A stretch of 35,957 bases of DNA, taken from a virus. The notes below the pieces were generated by a model that saw only the letters and a program-made list of their open reading frames with translations, had not been told where the DNA came from and made no database searches. The DNA is taken from positions 1 through 35,957 of IMG/VR virus record IMGVR_UViG_3300020446_000034, one strand, 5' to 3'. This document shows, piece after piece, positions 24,192 through 31,893 of this stretch; the first letter of the stretch is position 1; each line of letters opens with the position of its first letter. A program made the position numbers and the translations under genes.

Positions 24192-24407
24192 TTAGTAATT
24201 AAGATTACCCATACCTGTTTGTCCTTGATTAGATAAAGGTATCCGTAATGAAGCAGTGCCAATAGTTCTACTTCTTGTACCTCTTCTAGTTGAACCAGGT
24301 CTTTGCCTTGACCTTTGATCTCCAACTAATACTTGTCTAGCAGTTGGCTCTGGTCTTGGTGGTGTAGGTCTAGGTTCTGGTGGTTTTGGTGGGTTAAAGA
24401 CGCACAT
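24192..24407 (-). CDS. Small proline/arginine-rich virion-type protein in the T7 gp7.3 position
   Basis: 71 residues: MCVFNPPKPPEPRPTPPRPE, an Arg-rich middle RRGTRSRTIGTASLRIPLS and a Gly/Asn end GMGNLNY. The plan (Pro-rich start, then R/K-RxGTxSLRIPL and a GxNI/LN-like end) is common in small genes just before the portal of T7-like phages. It resembles the end of T7 gp7.3, a virion protein needed for adsorption and tail assembly. The functional link is by position and weak similarity only. Confidence 0.7.
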   Translation of the reverse strand: MCVFNPPKPPEPRPTPPRPEPTARQVLVGDQRSRQRPGSTRRGTRSRTIGTASLRIPLSNQGQTGMGNLNY

Positions 24408-24409
24408 AG

Positions 24410-24613
24410 CTAATTCTCTAAGACTGATTCTGTGAGCATGGTATCTTTTTGTCTTGCCTGTTGTTCAATCAGGTAATCCACAACATACCGTTGCCCTGCT
24501 TTATACCATACCTCTCTATCAGTTAAAGACAAATCAGGATGGCGGTTAGGAAAGATTTGATCTAAGGCAAAGATCAATTCATCTGTAATCACTGGAAGCT
24601 TTTCAGATGACAT
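24410..24613 (-). CDS. Small conserved podovirus protein
   Basis: 67 residues. LPVITDELIFALDQIFPNRHPDLSLTDREVWYKAGQRYVVDYL is a compact conserved block that I recall from many T7-like and other marine phages, with variants of LD-x-x-FP-x-x-x-PD and E-x-W-x-x-AGQR. The last ATG-to-stop spacing to the next gene is two bases. A 64-base AT-rich spacer lies upstream, so this gene may open the structural transcription unit. Function unknown. Confidence 0.8.
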   Translation of the reverse strand: MSSEKLPVITDELIFALDQIFPNRHPDLSLTDREVWYKAGQRYVVDYLIEQQARQKDTMLTESVLEN

Positions 24614-24677
24614 GATTAATAAGATTTATAAGTATTGTAGTTCACTTTTGATAATAAAGTATAGAGCCTTTATATTT
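24614..24677 (-). promoter_or_regulatory. AT-rich spacer between replication and structural genes
   Basis: 64 bases between the exonuclease stop and the first structural-side gene. It holds a 6-bp dyad ATAAAG/CTTTAT around 24654-24673. This is the expected site for a middle-to-late promoter, but no recognisable promoter sequence is present. Confidence 0.3.
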
Positions 24678-25409
24678 TTAAGGAGTCCACAGAGATACTT
24701 CACCGGTTTGAAAGTCAAAGTCTCCATCTCTTAGTATCCTTGCCAGTTGTGCATTAAGAACAGCATCAGCAAAGTTATATTTCTTTTTCTCATATGCTTC
24801 TACTACCTTTCCCCACATCTCTTCAAGTGTTTTAGCATCACCAAGTATCTTTTCTGCTGTTACTGGACCTACCTTATCTATACCAAAGTAGTTATCAGTA
24901 GAGTCACCTGTAAGAGCCTGTATCATCCAATGTCTATTAGCTTTACGTCTGGTTATAAGTTCAAGATCATCACCTGCCAATAAGGTACAAGGTACAGATC
25001 TCATGTCCTTATCAACTGAGACAATAACAGGATCAGGATATTTTTTACTGGTGGCAAGTATTGCCATGACATCATCACCCTCTAGACCTTCATAACTTTC
25101 AGATTGATAACGTTCTTTTGTCTGTTCAATAATTTTTCCTAGCCCTAATGGTTTTCTTTTATGTTTTCTGTTGGCTTTATACTCTGGATAGATAGTATGT
25201 CTGAAGGTTGGGTACTGGGTAAAGCACATAACAACATCTTCTTTGTCTTCTGCTAAAGCTTGATAGTGTGCAGTTCTGCCATCAATCATTTCATGTACAT
25301 CTCTTTCATCAGCATGCAAAGTATGTAAGTTGTCATCCCATTTAATATCTTGTTCACAGGCACAGCATGAAGAATAGATCAGCCAATCAGCATCAATTAG
25401 TAAAGTCAT
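24678..25409 (-). CDS. 5'-3' exonuclease (T7 gp6-like, FEN family)
   Basis: 243 residues; T7 gp6 is about 300. FEN-type metal-binding residues are visible: IDADW (D6, D8), YKANRKHKRKP (77-87), EGLEGDDVM (108-115), VSVDKDM (130-136), then the helix-three-turn-helix DNA-binding segment GDSTDNYFGIDKVGPVTAEKIL (168-189). It removes RNA primers and resects ends for recombination. In T7 this gene follows DNA polymerase gene 5. Here its ATG shares a base with the primase-helicase stop, so the polymerase gene is cleanly absent from the expected junction. Confidence 0.92.
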   Translation of the reverse strand: MTLLIDADWLIYSSCCACEQDIKWDDNLHTLHADERDVHEMIDGRTAHYQALAEDKEDVVMCFTQYPTFRHTIYPEYKANRKHKRKPLGLGKIIEQTKERYQSESYEGLEGDDVMAILATSKKYPDPVIVSVDKDMRSVPCTLLAGDDLELITRRKANRHWMIQALTGDSTDNYFGIDKVGPVTAEKILGDAKTLEEMWGKVVEAYEKKKYNFADAVLNAQLARILRDGDFDFQTGEVSLWTP

Positions 25410-27010
25410 CAGTTCCCAAAGTAAGTGTCTAAAGGAAGCACTAACCTCCCTGTTTTATCGTCATACAATAATTTATCTATCTCACCTGTCATTCCTGTAT
25501 GTCTATTCTTCAACACACGCAGTTGTAGTTCTGCTCTTTCAGCTACATCCCCCTGCTGGTTTCTTTCACAGGCAACGACCAAGTCGCTTAACTGGGCTAT
25601 GCTATGGCTGCTTCTAAGGTGATTTAAACTGACACGATTTCCCTCCTCATGTCCTTTTCCTTCTGGTCTACGCAAGTGAGAGACAACAATCAAACCTATA
25701 CCAGTAGATTCAACCACCTGTCTGAGCTTGGTACAGACCACATCCAAAGCTCTTCTTTCATCTAAGTCAGAGATTCCTGACACAACTATTGTTAAATGAT
25801 CCAAGATCACAACATCCACACCCTCTGCTGTAGCGAGATACTGTATCTGTTCGACTAATCTATCAGGATCAATAGAACCGAAGTGATCATATAAGAATAG
25901 TTTTCCTGTTCCAAACAACCTATCAAACGACTGCTTTAAAGTTTCTTGTTCAATATTATCCTCAAGATGTAATGGTTTATTTACCTCAACACCAAGGATA
26001 CCTTGCATCGTTCTCTGTACTGATTCTTCCAAAGCTATATATCCAACTGTCAAATCATTTTTAATAAAGTGGTGGGCTAATTCTCTGCATATAGTTGATT
26101 TACCAGTACCACTTCCCGCAGCTATGCATATCATTTGTTGTTTATGAAAGCCTTTAGTAAAGGTATCAAGCTGTGGAAATGGAAAAGGACAGACACTGTT
26201 AGTACCTTTCTTTGTCAGTTCTTGCCAGAGGTTACTGGCGTTAAGTATTCCATCTGGTCTAACAGGTGTTGCCCTGAATAACAGATCCCTAAGTTCTTCC
26301 CCTTCTCCTGCGAGGAGCATTTCATTAGCATCTTTTCTTGGAAGTCTACATATAGCTGCCTTGCCAGCAGGTAAGATTTTAATTGCTTTTTCGGCAGCAA
26401 CCATACCAGGCTCGTCACTATCGAAGCACAGAACTATGCGTACAAATTGAGATAACCATTTTAAATTTGCTGCTATATATTTATTAGCTGACTGACTACC
26501 AGAAGGCAAACTTACTACAGGAAACTTGTTACCTTGAGCCTGTGATACAGACATGCAATCTATCTCACCTTCTGTAATAGTGACAAACATCTTACCTGTA
26601 TTCTGTTGTCTCCATAGCTTCTGACCCCAAAGCTGTAGGTTGCTGACATCACCCAACCATATAAATCTTTTATTTTGATAGCGTATATGCTGTGCAGCTG
26701 GTCTTCCTAACGCATCTTCATAGGTCGCCACCTGCACAGGTACTCCATTATGTTCTGTAATCCCATAATTAAATAGTTCACATGTCTCCTGTGTTATGCC
26801 ACGCTTTGGCAATGCTTTTGGTGTAACAAATTTTAGTAATGGTTTCTTCACAGTCTTGATAAAACTTTTCTTTGGTCTTTCTTTTGGTGGGTGATAGGTA
26901 TAGCTACAGCCGAAACAGAAACCATGTCCGTCATCATAGATAGCCATATTATCTTTGCTGCCACACTCAGGGCAGCTTGTCTTCCTTACATAATTGCTCT
27001 TGTTCTTCAT
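25409..27010 (-). CDS. Primase-helicase (T7 gp4-like)
   Basis: 533 residues from the ATG at 27010; a further-upstream start at 27073 would add 21 residues. Counting from the longer form: zinc-binding C34/C37/C53/C56; TOPRIM motifs TEGEID (167-172) and FDSDEPG (217-223); helicase Walker A AAGSGTGKST (318-327); Walker B VVILDHLT (421-428); DNA-binding loop HLRSSHSIAQLSD (485-497). It unwinds the fork and makes primers. The C-terminus GRLVLPLDTYFGN lacks the acidic tail with terminal Phe that in T7 gp4 binds DNA polymerase gp5. It overlaps the endonuclease gene by 44 bases. Confidence 0.95.
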   Translation of the reverse strand: MKNKSNYVRKTSCPECGSKDNMAIYDDGHGFCFGCSYTYHPPKERPKKSFIKTVKKPLLKFVTPKALPKRGITQETCELFNYGITEHNGVPVQVATYEDALGRPAAQHIRYQNKRFIWLGDVSNLQLWGQKLWRQQNTGKMFVTITEGEIDCMSVSQAQGNKFPVVSLPSGSQSANKYIAANLKWLSQFVRIVLCFDSDEPGMVAAEKAIKILPAGKAAICRLPRKDANEMLLAGEGEELRDLLFRATPVRPDGILNASNLWQELTKKGTNSVCPFPFPQLDTFTKGFHKQQMICIAAGSGTGKSTICRELAHHFIKNDLTVGYIALEESVQRTMQGILGVEVNKPLHLEDNIEQETLKQSFDRLFGTGKLFLYDHFGSIDPDRLVEQIQYLATAEGVDVVILDHLTIVVSGISDLDERRALDVVCTKLRQVVESTGIGLIVVSHLRRPEGKGHEEGNRVSLNHLRSSHSIAQLSDLVVACERNQQGDVAERAELQLRVLKNRHTGMTGEIDKLLYDDKTGRLVLPLDTYFGN

Positions 27011-27431
27011 ACCAGTCTCTGGGAATAGAGCCATGACTCCAGAGAAAACCATGCTTAGTAGCCCAAGCACCATAGGTTAAACTTCTTTTGCCACGACTCA
27101 ATTTTGTTTTACTATTCTGAAAACAGAATCGTATATCTAGTTCGGGTCGTTGCGTCTTGATCGCAATATGTTTTCTGCGGTCCTCCTTTGAGAAAAATCC
27201 CTTAGTTTCAATGCAGATACCGTTGTTAAGGATGAAATCAGGCTTATAAGTGCAACTGATTTGGTAGTTAATATCGAGTGTTTCATAAGAGAATTGAACT
27301 TTGTCTGCTTGTAATGTCGCTGCAATACCAGCTTCAAACTTACTTCTAAAATTCGTCCCCTGCTGCAACTGTTTCAAAGCCTTGGACTTTGGGAGTTTCT
27401 TTTTGGGTTGCTTCTTCTGTTTCAAAGCCAT
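26967..27431 (-). CDS. Endonuclease I, Holliday-junction resolvase (T7 gp3-like)
   Basis: 154 residues from the ATG at 27431 (an ATG at 27461 would add 10). All T7 catalytic residues are present, counted in the longer form: E43 in FRSKFE, D75 in YKPDF, E85 and K87 in IETKG; the D-to-E and E-to-K spacing is the same as in T7 (10 and 2). It cuts branched DNA and helps degrade host DNA. The start lies inside the SSB gene (overlap of 86 bases in another frame) and the end inside the primase gene, unusually compressed packing. Confidence 0.93.
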   Translation of the reverse strand: MALKQKKQPKKKLPKSKALKQLQQGTNFRSKFEAGIAATLQADKVQFSYETLDINYQISCTYKPDFILNNGICIETKGFFSKEDRRKHIAIKTQRPELDIRFCFQNSKTKLSRGKRSLTYGAWATKHGFLWSHGSIPRDWYEEQEQLCKEDKLP

Positions 27432-28038
27432 AGCCTTGTGCTGTTTTATTGTATTCGACATGGTTATGAATGATCACAGCTTCTGGTTGAATCTTAATAC
27501 CAACACCAAAGCTAGGGTTTTCCCAACCACTGCAACGCATATTGACCTGTCCAGTTGTACCAGGACCACACTTGTTTACCTTCTCCTTCTGATCCTCTGA
27601 CATAGGAGAACCATCAGCATTAAATAAAACAGGTGGTCTTTGTTTCCACTGCGTACCATCTGCCCTGATACCACCACCTTTCATTTTGGTCTTTACTCTG
27701 AAGTATGGCTTGCCATCTATCTCTTCAAAACCAAAAGGTAAAGGTGCAAGCTTGTACTTTTTGTTAGGGTTAGCAATCTTAAGTTGTGACTTCCATCTGT
27801 CTAACAAACCATTAAGTTGTTCTTCAATGTCCTGTGATTTTTCTGGATCTATAAGACATTCAACTTGCCATATACCAGAAGCATCAAATTTGGTGTCTGG
27901 CTCAACTAACCAAGCAAATTGAAAAAGACATACAGGTGATGTGATGTTAAGAATTTCTGATTTAATCATTTGGAAATTTCTGTTGTAGTTTCTTTTATAT
28001 TCGTCCTTGTTGGACGTAAATTTGATATTATCGTACAT
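27346..28038 (-). CDS. Single-stranded DNA-binding protein (T7 gp2.5-like)
   Basis: 230 residues; T7 gp2.5 is 232. OB-fold segments are recognisable: SPVCLFQFAWLVEPDTKFDASGIWQVECLID (35-65), KPYFRVKTKMKGGG and GPGTTGQVNMRCSGWENPSFGVGIKIQPEAVII (158-191). The C-terminus ends AAGDEF, a short acidic tail with terminal Phe as in T7, where it contacts DNA polymerase and helicase. A start at 27969 (MIKSEIL) is possible. The gene follows RNA polymerase by 23 bases. Confidence 0.92.
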   Translation of the reverse strand: MYDNIKFTSNKDEYKRNYNRNFQMIKSEILNITSPVCLFQFAWLVEPDTKFDASGIWQVECLIDPEKSQDIEEQLNGLLDRWKSQLKIANPNKKYKLAPLPFGFEEIDGKPYFRVKTKMKGGGIRADGTQWKQRPPVLFNADGSPMSEDQKEKVNKCGPGTTGQVNMRCSGWENPSFGVGIKIQPEAVIIHNHVEYNKTAQGYGFETEEATQKETPKVQGFETVAAGDEF

Positions 28039-28061
28039 TCTATCTCTGTCATCCTTTATTA

Positions 28062-30455
28062 CTAACTGAACACATATAGTGCGTCTAACACTTCACAGAT
28101 ATTAAACTCCCCTAAATCTGGTGGTGTCGGTAGTTTTTGTGGTTTATCCAACTGCATTACAGACTGATCGTATAGATCATCTAATACATTCGATGTGTAC
28201 ATTTCGACAAAGGATTGTTTCACACAGGAAATAAATTCTTCTATATCAGCAGCAGTAGATCCAAAACAATCATGGATCGTAGTAAAGTTTTTAAGTCCTT
28301 GTTTATTACTTTTATCCAATGCTAAATGTACATTAGCAGCGTCAAGACTATGAACAAAGTTAGCAGCAAAACTTCTTGTAGATTTATTACTATTCACCTC
28401 TTCAGTCTCTTCATTAAGTGACAATTTCACAGTGCTAGTGCCTATTTTAGTCTTTATTCTTTTAATATTTTGTATGAAATAATTCTGATTAACATAAAAC
28501 TTAGAGGCTGTATTCCACTTCATTGTTTTATGTTCATTGCCATAACATTTAGCAATGTCTGTTAAATATTTCATAATGATTGATGACTTTGGACATACCT
28601 TTTTCACAGTCTCAACAATTTTTCTGGCTAGAAAATAGTTATGTGCAAAGCTATCTTTTTCCCAAGGTAGATCTACATCATGTTTATATAAATATTCTTT
28701 GATTGATTTTGTAATACCAAATAACGTACCACTATAAGGAATAACCATCACTGGTTTCTTTACCAGCTTTCTAGTAATAACTTCTCTATTGTTTAACCAT
28801 TCAACAGCTAACGGGTCATCACTATCAGCTAACTCTGTTAATAATTCTGTTCTTACTTCATCATATAGATCCTGTACTTTATCAGACTTAATAAGATTAA
28901 CTCTTGCTGCAAGGTCTTGATCACAAGTCATGGCAGCAAAGTGCTGATAGCCATTATTCGTGCCATCCAACAGAACAGGATGCTTTGATATATACCCATA
29001 GCCCTGCTGTTGCAGTTCAAACCATTCAATACACCAGGCAACAAACTGAAATGGTTCATCTGCCTTGCTCCATAAACTGACAGTGGCTTCTGGGTTAGTA
29101 GCTATCTGATCAGCTAAAGCAAAGCCTTCAGTATTAGCCCACTCTATTCGTTCCTCATAGCTACTTTTACTAAGACCCCAATGATTAGCACCCGCAATTC
29201 CCAGCCAATTCTTAGCTGTCTCATCCTTAATTGCTGCTCCATTATGAAATCTATGTAAAGCTCTAGCTAAATCATTACCCTGTGGATTAAAAACAGCAGC
29301 TACTGGGTAGATTCTACCTGTAAAATCTGCTTGCCATACATGATAGAAAGTAGCATCTTTGTAATAAAGGGCTGTATCAAGCAGAGTCAGGCATTGAAAT
29401 CTTTTCATCCTATCGTGTGCATTTTGATCATGTATTCTTCCTTCTTCTTTTCTCCATTTCAATCTTGCATCCTTATTAGTATCAATATCAGAAGGTTTCG
29501 GAACTGATGGTAATATTTCAGCATCTATCAGACACCCCACTTCTATACTTCTATCCCAACAGCTTTGAGCAATTTCAAGAACACTTGTATTCACTTCCCA
29601 TTGCGTATTCTGTAGACAATTTAATGCTTGAAAAAACGCTCTTGGTTTCTTTTCTGATACTTCTTGCAAGTAAGAGAGATCCCTGCTCTTAATAGCTTTG
29701 ATATGTTGCAGTCTCTTGGTATGAAAACCACCATCAGTAGTGCTTAACCATTCGATAGGTTGTTCTACACAGGGCATATAAATTGGATAGCTTGCAAGCC
29801 TGTTTACTCTCTGTCTCTTCATCCATTCGTCAATGCTTTCAGTGAACTCCACATAGTTTTGTGTAGTCCTACCCATCCTTTTAGATACAACCTTAACCAT
29901 ACCCAAGGTATTGATTAATAGATCTAATAGTTTCATTCCTATGCGTAGCTTCTCTTCCTTTGCCCACGATTTAAAGACAAAACCTCTGTTATTCATGTGG
30001 CCTATCATCATATTGCGTCTATAACGTGGGTGAGTTGTATCAGTTATATGTTTTTTAACAGCAGTAAAATGTCGTTTATCTTCCTCTTCAAAGACACTAA
30101 ACCTTATTTCGTCTTCTAACAAATGACCTGTTTGAATGGCTATCTGTGTAGCTGTATTCCCTTGTGATGTGCCATCAATAATTGCCTTGAAAGCAATAAA
30201 AGCTACAACATCTACATCAGGAAATTCTGATAACTTTACAGCAGCAATAGCTTTCGGCCCTGGTTTACCCCTCCAAGACCTATCAATAAACTGCTGTATT
30301 GCTTTTGAATAAGGTTCAAGACCAGCAGCGATCATGTTTCTGGCATAATCTGTTTCTGATTCTCTTCCTTTTTCAATACACCTCTGGATTTTCCGTTGAC
30401 GAGAAGCATAGCCCCGATCAAGCATTTCCTGTTCAATTTTTACCTGTTCACTCAT
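28062..30455 (-). CDS. Single-subunit phage RNA polymerase (T7 gp1-like)
   Basis: 797 residues from the ATG at 30455, chosen for its GGAG eleven bases upstream; a TTG at 30497 is less likely. T7 catalytic residues have counterparts: D377 in QADFTGRIYP (T7 D537), K566/K567 with Y574 in KLVKKPVMVIPYSG (K631, Y639) and D729 in TIHDCFG (D812). NPQGNDLARAL and LLDGTNNGYQHFAAM are also diagnostic. It transcribes middle and late genes from phage promoters. The C-terminus ends YVFS; in T7 the FAFA end is part of the active site foot. The start overlaps the 45-residue gene by eight bases (ATGAGTGA). Confidence 0.96.
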   Translation of the reverse strand: MSEQVKIEQEMLDRGYASRQRKIQRCIEKGRESETDYARNMIAAGLEPYSKAIQQFIDRSWRGKPGPKAIAAVKLSEFPDVDVVAFIAFKAIIDGTSQGNTATQIAIQTGHLLEDEIRFSVFEEEDKRHFTAVKKHITDTTHPRYRRNMMIGHMNNRGFVFKSWAKEEKLRIGMKLLDLLINTLGMVKVVSKRMGRTTQNYVEFTESIDEWMKRQRVNRLASYPIYMPCVEQPIEWLSTTDGGFHTKRLQHIKAIKSRDLSYLQEVSEKKPRAFFQALNCLQNTQWEVNTSVLEIAQSCWDRSIEVGCLIDAEILPSVPKPSDIDTNKDARLKWRKEEGRIHDQNAHDRMKRFQCLTLLDTALYYKDATFYHVWQADFTGRIYPVAAVFNPQGNDLARALHRFHNGAAIKDETAKNWLGIAGANHWGLSKSSYEERIEWANTEGFALADQIATNPEATVSLWSKADEPFQFVAWCIEWFELQQQGYGYISKHPVLLDGTNNGYQHFAAMTCDQDLAARVNLIKSDKVQDLYDEVRTELLTELADSDDPLAVEWLNNREVITRKLVKKPVMVIPYSGTLFGITKSIKEYLYKHDVDLPWEKDSFAHNYFLARKIVETVKKVCPKSSIIMKYLTDIAKCYGNEHKTMKWNTASKFYVNQNYFIQNIKRIKTKIGTSTVKLSLNEETEEVNSNKSTRSFAANFVHSLDAANVHLALDKSNKQGLKNFTTIHDCFGSTAADIEEFISCVKQSFVEMYTSNVLDDLYDQSVMQLDKPQKLPTPPDLGEFNICEVLDALYVFS

Positions 30456-30585
30456 GCTTTGACAGTCTCCATGCTTCAATAAGACATTCCAATTCAAAAA
30501 TTCTCAGTTTTGCATTAGCTATCTTCTCATCTATTACCTTGTTACGTTCGTATTTATACTTGTTGAAGTTAATTACCTTTGGCAT
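30448..30585 (-). CDS. 45-residue helical protein overlapping RNA polymerase start
   Basis: Complete frame MPKVINFNKYKYERNKVIDE, then KIANAKLRIFELECLIEAWR and LSKHE. Predicted as a basic N-terminus plus one long amphipathic helix. Its stop overlaps the polymerase ATG in ATGAGTGA (30455-30448) and its start overlaps the zinc-ribbon gene by 17 bases, so it sits in an unbroken coupled row. No family recognised. Confidence 0.65.
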   Translation of the reverse strand: MPKVINFNKYKYERNKVIDEKIANAKLRIFELECLIEAWRLSKHE

Positions 30586-30838
30586 CTGTTGTTCTGTACT
30601 GGGTTATAAGTTCGGTTAGGTCTGCCAGTAGATCATCACACTGGTTGCGAAGATCCACTACAGATTCCTCATCCTTATCAATCAACTTAGCAAGTTCCTC
30701 AAGGCTGTATTCTCTTGTGCTGAAAGTGACATGGCATGCTTTACAGGTTCTGCTTCTCCATGTATATGCAGTACCAGGTCTTTCTCTAACAGTATTAACT
30801 ACTAAAGATTTGCTACCGCATTTAGGACATTGAATCAT
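30569..30838 (-). CDS. Zinc-ribbon protein resembling the NrdR N-terminal finger
   Basis: 89 residues. C4-x2-C7 and C32-x2-C35 frame IQCPKCGSKSLVVNTVRERP and RSRTCKACHVTFSTREYS, the layout of the NrdR zinc ribbon (CPxC...V.DSR...RRRRxCxxCxxRFTTxE). The ATP-cone that follows in NrdR is absent; instead a short acidic helix follows. It may be a DNA- or RNA-binding regulator of early genes, or a host-takeover factor; neither is shown. It lies directly before the polymerase unit. Confidence 0.75.
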   Translation of the reverse strand: MIQCPKCGSKSLVVNTVRERPGTAYTWRSRTCKACHVTFSTREYSLEELAKLIDKDEESVVDLRNQCDDLLADLTELITQYRTTDAKGN

Positions 30839-30995
30839 CAGTCTCCCTATCCATTGTTAAAAACTTATCATCTAGTTTTTGTATGCACATTTCCCATGCG
30901 TCATTATGGCTGATATCTAACAACTTAGATAACTCTTTTGATAGATCCCATAGATGACTAGAAATGGCATTAAGACTGTACGGATAATCACTCAT
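30822..30995 (-). CDS. 57-residue early protein
   Basis: Complete frame beginning MSDYPYSLNAISSHLWDLSK and ending TMDRETDDSMS. GGGAGA lies nine bases before the ATG at 30995. It overlaps the upstream gene by eight bases (ATGAGTGA) and the zinc-ribbon gene by 17. Helical, acidic, Trp and Leu containing. No family recognised; one of the row of small early genes. Confidence 0.65.
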   Translation of the reverse strand: MSDYPYSLNAISSHLWDLSKELSKLLDISHNDAWEMCIQKLDDKFLTMDRETDDSMS

Positions 30996-31209
30996 TGGTT
31001 ACATTCTCCCTAACAAGTTTGTATTCATGACCTAAAACTAAAAGTTTTTTAGGTGTTTTTAAACCTAGTTGTTTTTCTTGATAAAGAATTACTGTATCAA
31101 CCAACTCATGGATTAAATCTTCTGGAATCTCTCTTTCAATAACTTTCTCATCTATTAACTTGCCAATATGTATGCATATAAGACTAAGTTCAGCATCAGT
31201 GAATTCCAT
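30988..31209 (-). CDS. 73-residue acidic early protein
   Basis: MEFTDAELSLICIHIGKLID, then a helical middle (EREIPEDLIHELVDTVILYQEKQ) and LVLGHEYKLVRENVTNE. The ATG directly follows the upstream stop and is preceded by GGAGG seven bases before it. Helical small protein without recognised motifs; similar short genes are common in phage early regions. Function unknown. Confidence 0.72.
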   Translation of the reverse strand: MEFTDAELSLICIHIGKLIDEKVIEREIPEDLIHELVDTVILYQEKQLGLKTPKKLLVLGHEYKLVRENVTNE

Positions 31210-31416
31210 TTACCTACCTCCCTGAAACTGGATTTCTGCATGCTTCAGACTCTCCCAATACATGCCATTACCCTCATCATCAATCAGAATAATAGAATGT
31301 TTCTCAAGGTCTACACACACTTCTTTGATATACCTCCCTTCATCACCTTTGGATAAAAAGATACAAGCTCCCTTTAAATATTCAACAGGGATACTTTGAC
31401 TGTTACTTAGTTTCAT
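31210..31416 (-). CDS. 68-residue early protein
   Basis: From the ATG at 31416, with GGAG eight bases upstream; an ATG at 31434 would add six residues but lies further from any Shine-Dalgarno. Sequence MKLSNSQSIPVEYLKGACIF, a central DLEKHSIILIDDEGN and end HAEIQFQGGR. It overlaps the previous stop as ATGA. Mixed alpha/beta, no family recognised. Confidence 0.7.
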   Translation of the reverse strand: MKLSNSQSIPVEYLKGACIFLSKGDEGRYIKEVCVDLEKHSIILIDDEGNGMYWESLKHAEIQFQGGR

Positions 31417-31601
31417 TTTAATAACTCCATGCATACTTCAACACCCTTCTGACATAGGTCTCTCTGCTTCTCTGTTAGATGAGATCCAATAGACTCTGCC
31501 ATCTCTACACATTCTTGAGATAGGGCATCATTAGGTGCAGTAATAGCCAATACTAAAGCATGTAGATATGCTTCTTCATGGTCTTTGATTTTGGTTTCCA
31601 T
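31413..31601 (-). CDS. 62-residue early protein of a common small phage family
   Basis: From the ATG at 31601: METKIKDHEEAYLHALVLAI then TAPNDALSQECVEMAESIGS and a Leu/Glu helix. The pattern EEAYLxALxLAxTAPxD...A..MAE.I is one I recall in many cyanophages and other marine phages. A TTG at 31634 would add 11 residues. It is the first gene after a terminator, so it may open the unit that carries RNA polymerase. Function unknown. Confidence 0.75.
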   Translation of the reverse strand: METKIKDHEEAYLHALVLAITAPNDALSQECVEMAESIGSHLTEKQRDLCQKGVEVCMELLK

Positions 31602-31749
31602 TTGATAAATAAAATTCTGGGACAATAGGTTCAAAAGAACCTGTTAAAAATTCATACAGAAAAAATTCTTAATAGGTTCATTTAAAGTTTCGCTACGGAT
31701 AATAACCAACTAACATCTAAAAAAATAAATAAAAGAAAGAAGCCTAAAG
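31602..31749 (-). promoter_or_regulatory. Leader region of the polymerase transcription unit
   Basis: 148 bases without a gene. On the minus strand it has a candidate promoter TTGGTT-17-TTTAAA (about 31706-31677), a repeated GAACCTATT, and a hairpin AGGTTC-TTTT-GAACCT (31641-31626 region) in the leader of the next gene. As a T7-like phage needs a host promoter before its own polymerase is made, a host promoter is expected here or further upstream. The match itself is weak. Confidence 0.35.
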
Positions 31750-31760
31750 TTAATTAGGCT
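31741..31760 (-). terminator. Early intrinsic terminator
   Basis: Stem AGCCTAA (31760-31754 on the minus strand) with TTAGGCT (31747-31741) and six-base loop, followed on the minus strand by TCTTTCTTTTATTTATTTTTTT (first twenty bases T-rich). The preceding gene's stop lies in the loop. It separates the first four small early genes from the polymerase unit. Confidence 0.65.
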
Positions 31761-31893
31761 CTTTTACATCTAAAGACTTATAGACTTCTAGAAGCTCTTC
31801 GTCTGTGGCTTCATGATCAAACCATAGTCTCTCGATCTCTGCACGTCTGGCAGCTTTAAGCTCTTTTTCGTAATCGTATTTGTTACAGGTCAT
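31750..31893 (-). CDS. 47-residue charged early protein
   Basis: Complete frame MTCNKYDYEKELKAARRAEI, then ERLWFDHEATDEELLEVYKS and LDVKEPN. The ATG at 31893 has AAGGAGG, an excellent Shine-Dalgarno, at good spacing; that sequence is also the end of the upstream gene. The start overlaps nothing but touches the upstream stop (TAAATG). Helical, rich in Glu and Lys. Its stop lies in the terminator loop. No family recognised. Confidence 0.7.
   Translation of the reverse strand: MTCNKYDYEKELKAARRAEIERLWFDHEATDEELLEVYKSLDVKEPN

Noticed and set aside
28062-30455. Whether this large protein could be the missing family A DNA polymerase
   Set aside because: Its motifs (DFTGRIYP, NPQGNDLARAL, DGTNNGYQHF, HDCFG) are those of T7-type RNA polymerase.
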